Part shown: positions 33,282 through 44,052 of the stretch, one piece after another | Numbering within the stretch: the stretch's first letter is position 1 | Layout: each line of letters opens with the position of its first letter | NCBI GenBank assembly: GCA_020912385.1 | Contig: CP087221.1 | Span: 496,001-560,000, forward strand | Length of the DNA stretch: 64,000 nt | Source: Neofusicoccum parvum | Lineage: Eukaryota > Ascomycota > Dothideomycetes > Botryosphaeriales > Botryosphaeriaceae | Direction of reading: 5' to 3' | Notes under the pieces: model-generated | Seen by the model: only the letters and a program-made list of their open reading frames with translations | What the model was told of the DNA's origin: nothing | Databases searched by the model: none | Translations under genes and position numbers: made by a program

Positions 33282-34847
33282 CTAGTCCGCGTGATGGCGA
33301 CCTGTCGTCTTTGGCACAAGGAGCCAGCTGAGGCCTGTTGCCGCCAGAAGCCCAATGAGGACAGGCTGTAAGATCTTGACGCCTGCATGTGCAGCCATAA
33401 TACCCGTGATAGCAGGGAAGACAGAGCCTCCAATTTGACCTAGGACGAAGACGAATGCAAGCGCGGAGGCGCGAACATCTGGCGAGAACAGTCTCGACCC
33501 AACGGAAATTCCCTGAGTGGATTGAGATGTGTCAGTAACTTGATTGCCTCATCGTAGCGAATTCTCTGGAACATACCGCTGCGAAGAAAGGGCCCAGAAA
33601 GAAGCCAAGGACACTGATAGCGACGGATGCCGCAATAATATTTGGGACGCTGTAAAATATTTGTTATTGGATATGGAGCGGACCCAGGTGTACTGTTGAG
33701 GAAAGATGGCGGGAGGAACTTACAGCCAGAACACGAGCTGGAGGCCCACGGCAATGGTGCTATAGATGAAGAGCATCCGGCGCTCTCCCCATTTATGAGT
33801 GGGTTCAGCTAATAGCAGCCGACCCAGAAGACAGCCGCCACTGAATCCCGCAGGAACGTAGCCCATATCTGATAAATCACCATCTCGGACTTCAACGAGA
33901 TACTCCACTACCCAGCCTAGAATAATTGACTACGTCAACAGAAGGATCAATCTCTCGAATGGGGGAGCATGGCGTACCGCTGGCAGTTATGGTAGCCCCA
34001 AGGTAGAAGAAGTAGAACAAGCTCAGAAGCCAGACGCTCGGGATTCTTAGCGTATTCTTGATGAGTTGCATGGCACCCTGATTCCTTGAGCTTTCATCAG
34101 CTCCGGTAGGGGATGGTGCTGTTTCACCATCACCGATGCGAGGCTTGCTTTTGATGGTCAGGCTGTCTCGAAAAGCAACAACGCACAGAACAAAGTTCGC
34201 AACGCCGAGGCCCAGGGGGAAGGTGTAGAACAAATTCCAGCGCGAGGGAGTGTCGGCGGAGGCGATGGCGGTGGACACAAATGGACCTACCAAGCACCCA
34301 GCCATGTACATGGCGTGGACCAGGCCTAGCCATCGATGAGCCGCCTTCACAGAGGCCACGTACGTGTTGGCGTGGGTGTCCTGGTAGGCTTGGCCTAGAC
34401 TGGCTATCCCGAAAGTGAGAGCAAACAGAGCAAACGGCGGCATCCAGCAGCGCAAGGCGTGGGCAAGAATCTGCAGCACTGCGCCAAGAGCAAGCATGGC
34501 GCCCAGATCCAAGCACTGGCACAGATGGCTGTTGGAAGCGGCAGCAAAGAACCAGCCCGAAAAGGTGACGGCATAGCTGGGCAGTCAGCTTTCGTTGATG
34601 GAGTGGAGAGCAGCGGAGGCACATACATTACGGAGACCATGGCAGTGTTGATATGGTAGGCCCGGATCAAGTAGGGCACCAGGGCACCGAGGCTCCCGTC
34701 ATTGACGCCGGCAACGAAGAACGAAAAGGCGGCGCTGGTGACTTTCGTCCAGGCCGCCCTGGTGTCGGTGTCAGCAGAGCGTCGGCTGGCTTGAGCGGGC
34801 GCTGAGAGCTCGATTGCATGCCCACGTCGGCCATCGTGGCTTCCCAT
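33282..34847 (-). CDS. MFS transporter
   Basis: Five exons (34847-34627, 34576-33978, 33916-33724, 33649-33577, 33512-33282) join in phase to give 438 residues with about 12 hydrophobic segments. The first membrane segment reads SFFVAGVNDGSLGALVPYL, a pattern of the fucose-permease-like fungal MFS group and not of drug/H+ antiporters. A charged central loop (KPRIGDGETAPSP) separates the two halves. It is divergent from the acyltransferase gene (400 bases between starts), so joint control is likely. Export or import of the cluster's compound is the natural guess; direction and substrate cannot be told from sequence. Confidence 0.85.
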
Positions 34848-35247
34848 AGCGGTTCCAGAGCCTGGTGTGTCCCCCCGAGACGGCTGAGCTGGGGCGAGGA
34901 TGAGACGGGGTGCAGGATGTGGGACAGGCCGCCACGCAGTACATGCTGGGCCCGGGTGAGCCTCGGGGAGTTCGCAGAGCGAGAGGGGGGAGGGCGGACC
35001 GCGTGTCCGTGACTGGCCGGCGGCCGCTCGCTTGCCTCGTGGGCGACTCGCGGCCGTTGGCTCTTTGTCTCGATCGGGAAACAACCTCAGCTGCCGCCGT
35101 TCCCGCTTTCCGCTGCACAGGCACATCTTCGGCGCCCCAGGAGATCGACGCATCGTGGTCGTCCGCCGCTGGGCGAGTATTTATTGCCGCCCAGCTGCCG
35201 CGCGGTGCCCTTCGCGAGAGCATCCTCGTCTCTGCGCTCTCGATCCC
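34848..35247. promoter_or_regulatory. Divergent promoter MFS/acyltransferase
   Basis: 400 bases between two divergent start codons. The acyltransferase frame stays open upstream of its ATG, to 35032, but that part is Arg/Pro-rich and unlike the family, so I treat it as promoter and leader. A TATTTATTG stretch at 35178-35186 could serve as TATA element for the rightward gene. Confidence 0.45.
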
Positions 35248-36780
35248 ATGGACCCTCTCGCGTGGCAGGCAGCCGGGCCTGGCCGCTGGGAGCGCGACCT
35301 CGACGAGGCCGAGCAGTTCTACACGTCGCTCGCAAAGGCATACGAAGGCTGCGGCCGGACCTTCTTTGCCATGACGGGCTTCATCTCGCTCGCCGTGGCC
35401 GTGCCCGGAGACACCTCTCGCCAGGCCATGGAGCATCGCGTCATTGACGCTCTGCGGCGTGCCTGGGTCGCACTGCGCTACGACCACCCAACCATTGCAG
35501 CACGCGTGGAGTACGACAAAGACCGGGTGAAGTGCACCAAGGTCTACGAAACGTTCCTCGACGGCTCGCGTGGACCCCAGCTGCAGGCCTGGCTCGACGA
35601 CACGTTCCGCACCGTGTTCAGCGGCCAGACCGGTCTTGAATGGTGCAACTCCGACCCGCCTGTGCCTCGGTTGCCAACTCTCTTCCTGATCACCTCGCCG
35701 TCATCCGAAGACCGCGGGGCAGAAGTGCGCTGGGATCTGGTCCTTCGTTCCCACCACGACATCCTCGACGGCATCGGAACCCTCCACCTCTTCAACAACC
35801 TCTTTTCCCACGCTGCCCGGGCATACGCCCAAGGGCCTTCATACCAACTTCCGACCTTTGGCTCCGAGTGGAAGAATCTCAGCCCGTCATTGCGCGAAGC
35901 TGCTGGCATTGCGAGGACGCCAACTCCAGAGCAGAGAGCACGCTTCGACGGCATTGTCGCCCACAACGCAGCCCTCGGCAACAGCGCAGAGCTCGTCAGT
36001 GTGCCCTTCAAGCGTGGGGCTGCCATGCCCGGAAGGCACCAGCGCGTGTCCCGCACTCTTTCCGCAGACCGGTCCTCCTTGAGACTGCTCCAGGCATGCA
36101 GAGACCTCGGTGTTACTGTGACACATGCCTACCACGCCGCCATCGCGATGTGTGTGAGAGATCTCCAGGAGCGGCGTGAGCAGGAAAGAAGCGTGCGCTA
36201 CATCAACTACTGCCTCATGAACCTGCGTAGTCACTGCAAAGAGCCCTTCAACACCCCGAAGCATGCAGCAGCTGTGTACCACTCTACCTCGGGTAGGAGC
36301 CTGGTGATTGACTTGGCCGTTCCTGCTGCAACAGAAGCACATGGAGCCGAAGAAGAGGCGCTGAGGCGAAAAGAAGAGTTCAGGAAAACTGTTTCGGAGG
36401 TGAAGGACTTCTACCACGCCATCCGCAATGATCCCGAGCACATCCCGATGGTTCCGCTGTACTGGACGCTCGCTATCCCCCCGTATCCAGAAGACGGCTC
36501 AACTCCGCCGGTGCCAGGCCCGAACCCATCGCCGTCCGTGTCCATCTCCAGCATGGGTGTCATTGACTCAATAATCTCACCCACCAATGGCCCATTCGAG
36601 CTTGCCAATCCTTGGGTCGCGGGAGAAGAACTCGGAACAGGGCTGGGCCTGTTCCTGGGGACTTGGAGAGGCCAATTGAGCTTGAGCGCAGCGTACAACG
36701 ACGCTTATCATGACAAAGCCGGGGTGCTGAAGTTCCTGAAGGATTGTGAGGACGAGGTCTTCCAGGGCCTGGGGATCTGA
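35248..36780 (+). CDS. HHxxxDG acyltransferase (Tri3-like, condensation fold)
   Basis: Intronless, 510 residues from ATG 35248. The active-site motif HHDILDG (around residue 170) fits HHxxxDG of NRPS condensation domains and of trichothecene 15-O-acetyltransferase TRI3. The N-terminus (DPLAWQAAGPGRWERDLD) and overall length suit the TRI3 family, not BAHD or AATase enzymes. In TRI3 the His takes the proton from a sugar-like or sesquiterpenoid hydroxyl, which is acetylated from acetyl-CoA. Neighbours are an MFS transporter, a Zn2Cys6 regulator and a P450, as in a metabolite cluster. The acyl acceptor is unknown; I do not claim a trichothecene. Confidence 0.82.
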   Translation: MDPLAWQAAGPGRWERDLDEAEQFYTSLAKAYEGCGRTFFAMTGFISLAVAVPGDTSRQAMEHRVIDALRRAWVALRYDHPTIAARVEYDKDRVKCTKVYETFLDGSRGPQLQAWLDDTFRTVFSGQTGLEWCNSDPPVPRLPTLFLITSPSSEDRGAEVRWDLVLRSHHDILDGIGTLHLFNNLFSHAARAYAQGPSYQLPTFGSEWKNLSPSLREAAGIARTPTPEQRARFDGIVAHNAALGNSAELVSVPFKRGAAMPGRHQRVSRTLSADRSSLRLLQACRDLGVTVTHAYHAAIAMCVRDLQERREQERSVRYINYCLMNLRSHCKEPFNTPKHAAAVYHSTSGRSLVIDLAVPAATEAHGAEEEALRRKEEFRKTVSEVKDFYHAIRNDPEHIPMVPLYWTLAIPPYPEDGSTPPVPGPNPSPSVSISSMGVIDSIISPTNGPFELANPWVAGEELGTGLGLFLGTWRGQLSLSAAYNDAYHDKAGVLKFLKDCEDEVFQGLGI

Positions 36781-37369
36781 GACTTCGGGCTACCTAAGGG
36801 GGGTAGCAGCGCATGCTGTGGCAGATAGAGAAATACATAGCCTCAACATGCTGTCCATCCGTGAGATGCGAGCTGGTGGTTTCGTCGAGTTGGTTCCTTT
36901 CCAGGGCTGTGGCACCCCTCAATGTGCCTTCGTTTCACCCAACATCGTGCCTTGCATCTTATCAAAAGCCTCCAGGCCATGCGGCGCGACATGGGCGGTG
37001 ATCATGCGCTCAACGGCGCCTTGTTGCCTCCTCGTCGCGGCCCAACTCGACCAGAGCTGCAATAACTGGGGGCAGCGGCTGCGGAGACAGAGGGCGGGAC
37101 AGTGCCGCGTGTTGCCGAAGAGACCGAGCGGGCGCTTTGAACGGCCCGGCCCCGATTGGCTCCGCTCCCCGACTGCCATCCTTCGCTTTCCCACACCTCT
37201 CCACGCTTCATTGCTGGCCCAGGCCTGCCATCCTGCCATTGTCGGGTGCTGGTCTATCTCCTACCGCAGCGCGTCCACGCCACAATGGCCGGCTGAGCCC
37301 ACGAGAGTCCCGTCCGGAAGAGACACTCCTGCTCGACCCGCGAGCCGCAAATCTCCAGTGACTACCACC
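36781..37369. promoter_or_regulatory. Gap upstream of regulator gene
   Basis: 589 bases between the acyltransferase stop and the regulator ATG, same strand. A pyrimidine-rich leader (37180-37360) precedes the ATG. No other feature seen. Confidence 0.4.
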
Positions 37370-39607
37370 ATGTCCGACGACTCGTCCCGCCCCGCAAAAC
37401 GTGCGCGCCAAGCATGTGAGGGCTGCAGGTACGTGTTGCGAAGTCCAGTGGTCCGCGGCAGTCCGGTGCACATTTACAGCCACGCAGGCGCAAGAAGACA
37501 CGTTGCCCTGGAGAGCAGCCCGCCTGCTCACTCTGCCTGCGCCTCGGCCAAGTCTGCACGTACGTCGATGCCAACAGCCATGGAGCTGATCAAAGTGTTG
37601 TGAGTGCCGCAGCATGGCGAGTGCAGCTCCGGATTCCGCCTTGCTGACTAGCTATCAGACCGAGCGCCTACGGAGCCTCGAGAGCAAAATGGACATGATG
37701 CTCAATGGGAATTTGTCTGTTTGACCCGAACACACCTCATGCGGCATCTGCACTGACAACTGCCATCAGCGTTATGCCTCCGCAACAAATCTCCGAAGCC
37801 GGAACCACCGTGTCGGAAAGAGCGTGGCCTGTTCCTTCGTCCCGCCCAGCATTGCCCGACATCTCAAGGTAATCCACCAAATTGTCGTTCCGGAATCCCT
37901 GATAGAGCTAATTTGAATGCAGCCATTGCCCACCGAAGCGTGTTGTCGATGATCTAATTGTTCAGTATGACGAAAGGTGCAATTACCAGCCATTACCGCT
38001 CTTCAATTCCGACTTCACCCGCACCTACGAGCTTCGTGACGAGGAGCTTGTGAATGCTGTTCTTGCCATTGCGCTACGCCTTTCTCCCGAAAAGGCCAAC
38101 CAACCCGATCAGGAGTCTTCGAGCACATATGCAGCGAGAGTGAATGAGATTGTTGCTGAGAAGTTAAGTAATGGCGGGATTGGCCTCGCAACTATTCAGG
38201 CTCTCTGCTTGCTCTCATTCTGGGAGTTTACTGGTAAGGGCATAGTCGGCTCCTCTGAATCAAGACACTGACGGTCCCAGGTGGCCAGAAAGAGCACTCG
38301 TGGCTTCATTTGGACGTCGCACTATGGCTGGCAAAAGAGTCCAGACTCACGGAAGAGCCGGAATGGGACATTGACCCAAGTGAACTTGAAGAGCGTCGAC
38401 GGTGTGCTTGGTCTCTATATATCCTTGGCCGCACGTGCGGGATGAGTTCTAGTCTCCCGGACTTCACGTGCCGCTTTCCCGGTGCTACTTACCCCTTGGA
38501 TCGTTCCCTGGACGCCCCGGCCCGGGATACAGAGCTAATAATCGCCAACAACATCAGACTGTATGACATATGGGGAAAGGTCCAGCACTTTGCTACACAA
38601 TCCAATGTCGAAGCAGGCAAGAGCCTGTGGACAGGAGACTCCGAATACGGCTCGATAATATCCGCTCTTATGGAGTACGAATCACAGTTTCCAGACGAGC
38701 ATCGTTTCTCTGAGCAGACCTCTGGCGCATTCAAAGATAACAAAGCGTATTGGGCTCCTTGGTTCTCGATCCAATTCATGTACCACGCCATCCTTTGCGT
38801 GTTGAACCATCCGTTTCTCCTCTCCATGCGACTAGATCCTATTAGAGAGAGCTCGCCGAGAACATTCAGGCAGACGACGGCTGATCTTGCCAAGCTGCAC
38901 TCGTACTGGGCGTTTCGCTTCATCGGAGTCGCCAAAGAATGGGACTACGAAGTCACGGACCCGCTCATTGCGTACGCAGTCACCATTGCTGCAACAATCT
39001 TTGACCACTATCGCCTCTCTGATGAAACGCAAGCTAAGAGAGATGCACGAGATAAGTTCACCAAGTGCGTAGCCTTTGTTAGGGAGGCTGCCAAGATATG
39101 GCCCATAGCCGCGAATATGGTAAGACCTACTCACGCTCTCACACTGTGTCGAAACTGATAGCTGTCCAGTTGCGACTATTGAAGAGTTTGGAGCGTAATA
39201 CTACTGGGCAACTCCAGACGACTTCTGACTATTCCAGCGAGAGGGCTGATGTCTTATGGACTCTTCTCAGCTATAGCGCTGTGAGCGCCTCCTGTCTGCC
39301 TCCCGAGTCATCCCTTTTCAGCGAGTCATTGCTTCCACAACATGCCAGACAGCCGCAAATGCTGAGGAGGGTGCCGGAATATCCTTCGCATGCCATTTCT
39401 GGTCCACCGTTTCAAAGTCGACCAACTTCACGAGCTCGAGAGACGCGGATGCAGGATGTTCAGGCCCAAATCACGCCAGACTCTCACACCGACTCCAATG
39501 CTCCGCTCACACCAGAGATTCGACAGTTCGAGCAGTCCTTGCAAAACACTTTGCTCGATGACGTCCTTGGGGCCTCGTTTGAGTGGTGGGACCAGGGAAA
39601 CCTTTGA
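37370..39607 (+). CDS. Zn2Cys6 transcription factor of the accessory cluster
   Basis: Seven exons (37370-37428, 37488-37599, 37659-37714, 37770-37868, 37923-38233, 38281-39119, 39170-39607) give 637 residues, all GT-AG and in phase. Cluster: Cys16-X2-Cys19-X6-Cys26-X6-Cys33-X2-Cys36-X6-Cys43, with RRKKTRC typical of GAL4-type DNA binding. A short coiled segment (TERLRSLESKMDMM) follows, then the fungal-specific domain (YELRDEELVNAVLAIALRL, GLATIQALCLLSFWEF, ALWLAKESRL). The C-terminal 140 residues are polar and disordered. Position between an acyltransferase and a P450 suggests a pathway-specific activator. Confidence 0.9.
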
Positions 39608-39715
39608 GCTCCTTCTTCAACGGTGTCGACAGGAATAATGAGCAAGTCACAAGAACTTCACAAAACAAACGCAGTGTGGCAGGTAAATCATAATTCATTT
39701 GAGTATCTACAGTAT

Positions 39716-41517
39716 CTACTGCCTCGGCTTGAACTCAGCCATGGGCCCCTCCTTGTTACTCACGAAAATATCCTCCAATTGGAATTCGTCCTCCTTCTCT
39801 CTCCCCTGGCCCAACCCCTTCCTCCCTTCGCCTATTCTTCCCAGATCGCCGGGCGCCAACCTCATATCATACGCCCACACCAACCTCGCCAGCGCCAAGC
39901 TCAACTCCAGATACGCCATCGGCTTCCCAATACAGCCGCGGGGCCCGATGCTGAACGGGTTGAACACGCCGTGCAGCCTCGCGACGCCGTCCTCGCCGGC
40001 CTCGTTCTCGGCGGCGATCCAACGCTCCGGGCGGTAGGCGAAGGCGTCGGGCACGTGGTCGGGGTGGTGGTGCAGGGCGTAGATGGGCGAGCCGACGCCG
40101 ACGCCGGCGGGTAGCTTGCGGCCGAGGATCTCGATGCCGCCGGGCAGCACGGTGCGCGGCAGGATGGCGCCGACGGGCGGCGACATGCGCATGGCCTCGT
40201 CGATGCAGGCGCGCAGGAAGGCGCACGCGTTGAGGGCGGGCCCGGAGCGGATGGACTCGGCGGAGGGGAAGGCGTTGCGGATCTCGGAGGTCAGGCGGGA
40301 GAGGGCGGCGGGGTTGTGGAGGAGGTAGAAGATGGTGGAAGTGAGGGTGGTGGACGTCGTGTCGGAGCCTATGTGGAAAACACTGTCAGCGTGACCGTTC
40401 TGTAGCGTGGGGAAATGTTGCGGCGTACCGGCGATGATCAGCGTGTTGCTTTCGCCCCACAGCTCGGCCTTGTGGAACCCCTGGCCGGTCTCGGGGTCCT
40501 TTGAGTTGAGGAGGTAGTAGAAGAAGTCCTTGCGGTCCGATTTCCACACGTCGCTCTGAGTCCGCTGGCCAACCTGCTTCCGGCTGAAGGCTAAGTACTT
40601 GTCTCGGTCTTGGTTGATCTTCCGGAACAAGATCCTGTCGAGACCTGACTGGTGCAGCCACGGCATTGGCCCGGTCTTCCTAAAATTCAGCGCTGGAACT
40701 TCACCGGGGGTCCATCTTTTGGGAACGTACCACATTGTGTCTCTTGGCCGCTTGCGTCAGAAGAAAGGCAGCCTCTCTGTTCTCGGCAATATCACCCTCG
40801 AGCATGTTGAAAGACCTGCCGAAAGACAAATCACCCATGACGTCGAATCCAAGGTAGGAGCTCCAGGTTGAGACGTCTCTGGCTGGGGTCCAGGAGTCTG
40901 TGGTCCCGCCAGCCAGCTTGCTGACATAGGAACGGACGTAGGTGAGCACGTAGTCCTCAACACCCTTCAAAGCCGAGTCGGAAAATGCATGGCTCATGAC
41001 ACGACGCTTGCGAGCGTGTGCAGCACGGTCCAGCGCAGTGTGAGTGGAGAACACTCCCGGAGCTGCGTAGAACGACAGGTAGAAGTCGGACTTGCGCACA
41101 TTGGCCCTGTGGCCATAGATAGCCTTCAGAGCGGCGGGGTCGTTGATTGATAGAGTGTTTGGACCATATCGAACGAAGGGTCCTGGACGTCATGAGCAGC
41201 GGAACAAAGAAATGGCACCAGAACTCACCGTAGCGCTGATGCAGTGCGTAGAAATCGAGGTGCTTGTCTCCGCGATAAGCATGGTAGACGTCTCTCCAGG
41301 CAGTGACTTTTGCGAGAAAAGGCCCTGGATACCCGGCCAAGGGATGGAGGGTGAGCCGGTAGGCGGCAAGGAGCACAAGCTGGGCTGGTTAGCTCGTGGC
41401 CAATGGCGCGTCAGGGATGTCAGCACACACATAGAGGAGGGCAGCAACCGACGCAGCACCCGCAACGTATGCAGGCAAAGTCGCGAAACGCGCAGCGTGC
41501 TCGATGAGTGGCGTCAT
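39716..41517 (-). CDS. Cytochrome P450 (Tri11/CYP65-like)
   Basis: Five exons (41517-41431, 41379-41229, 41182-40731, 40675-40429, 40368-39716) give 529 residues. An N-terminal membrane anchor is followed by the Pro-rich hinge HPLAGYPGPF. The I-helix reads AGSDTTSTT, the K-helix DEAMRMSPP has ExxR, and the heme loop FSIGPRGCIGKP has the axial Cys near residue 457. The loop RLHGVFNPFSIGPRG and the K-helix region resemble isotrichodermin C-15 hydroxylase (TRI11) and related CYP65 enzymes. The third intron must end at GAAG (40676), four bases past TTAG, to keep frame. Ends convergently 108 bases from the regulator gene. It likely hydroxylates the compound that the Tri3-like enzyme acylates; that link is inference. 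Confidence 0.88.
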
Positions 41518-42393
41518 TTCGACAGCGGCTTATCCTGAAGGTTCCACCGCGTCGAGAAAGGGTACTGGGCTTATAAGAGGAGCTGGGACGGGCCGTGTTC
41601 CCCGTGTTGAGGACAAGCGACTCTGAGCTCAGACGGAAGGCGGACCGTTAGCGGCGGCTATGTGAGGCCCATATCTCTCCGCTGTTCCCCGCACAACACT
41701 TCCCGCTGCCATCCGCTGAACTCCGTTTTGCACTATCATAATCCTGCCGTCACCTTACAAATTGCACTGGTGAGCGGTCCAAGGCATCCTTTGTCCCAAA
41801 AGTGGCAGGTTCCCGCGCCGCAGACGGACGGAAATCTTCCGCCATTCAGCTACCCGACGGCCGCCCCCATCAAAGAACACCGGATCGCATTACTGAATAT
41901 ATCTGGAGGATCTGTCTGCATTGATGCACTCGCTAATCACCGCTCCTGCTTCGCCGGCCGGGATATCTAACCAGCAGGGTGGATGGCTGAAGCTGGCAGC
42001 GAAGGGACTGATAAGAGGATCGTAACAGACGAGCACGAGGTCGCGCCGTAAAGTATTGCACCCAGCCACATGCGTATCGCATGCTCATCACTGCAAATTG
42101 GCATCTAGACGACTGTGTCATCTGCTCAAATTTGCAAAGTGAATTTTTGTTGGACTCCTTCACGAACCGACTTTGTAACGGCTGCGCAAACACACCCACT
42201 TGGCACAAGATTTCCAAATCCCACACAACATGGTCCAGCTTCTTAGAGGACTGTTTGGATAGCCATCATCGATGGGAATTTTCCCGGAAAAGATAGCCGA
42301 GTAGACTGAGCCTGAGAGACAGCCACGCATCAACTCATCCAGCCTGAAAGAAAGCCGTCGGCGACACCTTGAGCTCGCGGTAGGATAAAGCTC

Positions 42394-42740
42394 TCAAGTA
42401 TACGCAGACGGAGCCTTCTCAAACTTTTCGAGTGTTTCAACATCATGTCCGACGATTAGATTTGCGGCCGTGCTCTTATACAACCTCTTAACCATTTGAT
42501 AATGCCTCATCCAAGCGTCATGGTCCCAGAGGAGATATCTCTGCGGGTGCGGAAGGTCAAAATTCTCGAACGCGTGGTAGTTTCTAAGAACCCGAGTTCT
42601 GGAGAGAGTCAACTCTGGTGCGCAAAGCCCCGAGGTATGGTCAGGAGTGCGGCGGAGATACAGGCCTTGCGCAAGCTCAAGAATCTCTTCGTCGAAAGCT
42701 TGCCAATTAGCTCGTGTACGTAAACAGAGATGCCAGGCTT
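42394..42740 (-). pseudogene. Truncated metallo-beta-lactamase (lactonase-like) relic
   Basis: The frame reads C-terminal sequence of a metallo-beta-lactamase fold hydrolase: RANWQAFDEEILELAQG, the remnant RRTPDHTSGLCAPEL and, near the end, LIVGHDVETLEKF, where GHD carries a metal His in AHL-lactonase-type enzymes. No N-terminal HxHxDH motif or start is found; the frame runs out just beside the G run. It ends at a normal stop at 42394. It is a broken copy, or the far exon of a gene whose 5' part is lost. Confidence 0.55.
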
Positions 42741-42741
42741 G

Positions 42742-42743
<2 letters not shown>

Positions 42744-42772
<29 letters not shown>
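42744..42772. repeat. Homopolymer run of 29 G
   Basis: Twenty-nine consecutive G residues, flanked by TTGTT and CTCTTTGG. Such runs are rare in fungal assemblies and may be a slipped microsatellite, a G-quadruplex-prone tract or a read artefact. It sits at the broken end of the lactamase relic. Confidence 0.9.
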
Positions 42773-42773
<1 letters not shown>

Positions 42774-43000
42774 TCTTTGGCTATGTTATGACAGTAAGAT
42801 GTTGCACGGTGATCTCAAGGTAAGCACACTCTGGGGCTTGCACCAGGTTGTCAAGAGATCATTTTGTGTCTGGTAAGATGAAGAGCATTGGAATCCAGGC
42901 AAAGATGTGTTGCATTCGTGGAATGTAAAGTTTATTTGAGCATGCGTTGCACAACCCATCCAAGCGACGCGTGATTGATCGCTTTCGGTTCGGATAGTTT

Positions 43001-43102
43001 TGCAACACGTGGGCAGTTGAAGCATTCATCCAGACGGGATTGACATTCCTCTCACTGCACATTTGCGTCCGGATAAATGCTTCAGATGCCTACGTGTTTG
43101 GC
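43001..43102. repeat. Inverted-repeat element, copy B
   Basis: Left arm 43001-43037 and right arm 43065-43102 are imperfect reverse complements around a 27-base spacer. In the 32-base core they agree at about 26 positions, and most differences are transitions. The shared core is TGAAGCATT. Copy A lies at 23100-23185. Confidence 0.65.
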
Positions 43103-43527
43103 AGGCGCAGAAAGGGGACAAGTTCGGTACGATTTCCGTCATTTGGATCCTCGAGGATTCCGGCAGCAGCAAGAGCCTTGAACCTTCGCCCCTTCACGGC
43201 CATGCCTCGCTAAACGGGATGCATCAACCGGCAGCCGCTGATGCATCATCGCTTAGGTATGTCCAATGATGACGGATCCTCGCTTGTGTGCACGCCCCCC
43301 CGAGCCCGCGTATATCACAGAGCTCCCCTCCAGGCCTCTTTCTTGTTTAGCCATACTTGAAAGTCTTTCACTCCCCTCCCTACAGAACATTGGCTAATAA
43401 ACTCGCAGACCTTGTTGGGGCTACCGTGATCACTAAGACGGTCGGCCTATTAGGCTGCCCTGCATTGCACAGCGCGGAGGCGGCTTGGTATGAATCTCCT
43501 TCGGGGGCTTCACCGGCGCAATTTTTG

Positions 43528-44052
43528 CTAGCCACCATGTCCTTTGGACACTCTTTTCGTTGACGCTCTCGCCATGCGCGGGACTTCGAGGAGGAGCTGA
43601 AGCAATGGTAGCTCGATGATCTCTGATGCCCGGTGCTCGAGTTCCGGACTAGGAGTAAGCTTGAATGCCATGCCTTTTATCACCGTGGCTGCGGTGCTGA
43701 TTGATTGTACATAGCAGGCAACAGCGTAGGCCTCCGTGTATTTTGGCAGCTTGCCCTCCATGATGGAACGTTGGCTTGGAACACCCTCGAAGGACCAAGC
43801 TAGGATCTGAATGCCTGCGCCGAATCTCAAAGCCTCGGCCCTCGCGGTGGAAACAGGCTCGACTACAAGCTGCATATGATAACTGATAATCTGGCAGACG
43901 ACTCGAGGCTGATGTGATGGGCTTGGAACGGCTGAGATAGACGTGTATGATCGAACTGTGTGATCACGAAAGGTCGCTTTGTACCCTGCATCACCTTCTC
44001 CATTGTGTCTTGGGGTCGAACTTGGCTCTCCCAATAATATGTTGCTCTCCAT
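43528..44052 (-). CDS. Unrecognised ORF downstream of elp6
   Basis: A 174-codon frame whose ATG overlaps the elp6 stop region. The first 45 residues are polar; the rest alternates short hydrophobic stretches. No known family or splice signals. It may be only the 3' flank of elp6; listed for completeness. Confidence 0.2.
   Translation of the reverse strand: MESNILLGEPSSTPRHNGEGDAGYKATFRDHTVRSYTSISAVPSPSHQPRVVCQIISYHMQLVVEPVSTARAEALRFGAGIQILAWSFEGVPSQRSIMEGKLPKYTEAYAVACYVQSISTAATVIKGMAFKLTPSPELEHRASEIIELPLLQLLLEVPRMARASTKRVSKGHGG

Larger units (their letters stand above)
41518..43527. other. Decayed AT-richer region
   Basis: About 2 kb to the right of the P450. It contains a metallo-beta-lactamase gene relic (42394-42740), a 29-base G run (42744-42772) and an inverted-repeat element (43001-43102). 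The remainder shows no coding pattern. Together these mark it as an unstable cluster border. Confidence 0.5.

Noticed and set aside
35032..35247. N-terminal extension of the acyltransferase to an upstream ATG
   Set aside because: The added 72 residues are Arg/Pro-rich, unlike the family, and would fill the divergent promoter.
40676..40730. Apparent frameshift in the P450
   Set aside because: Using the GAAG acceptor four bases after TTAG keeps the frame, so no mutation needs to be invoked.
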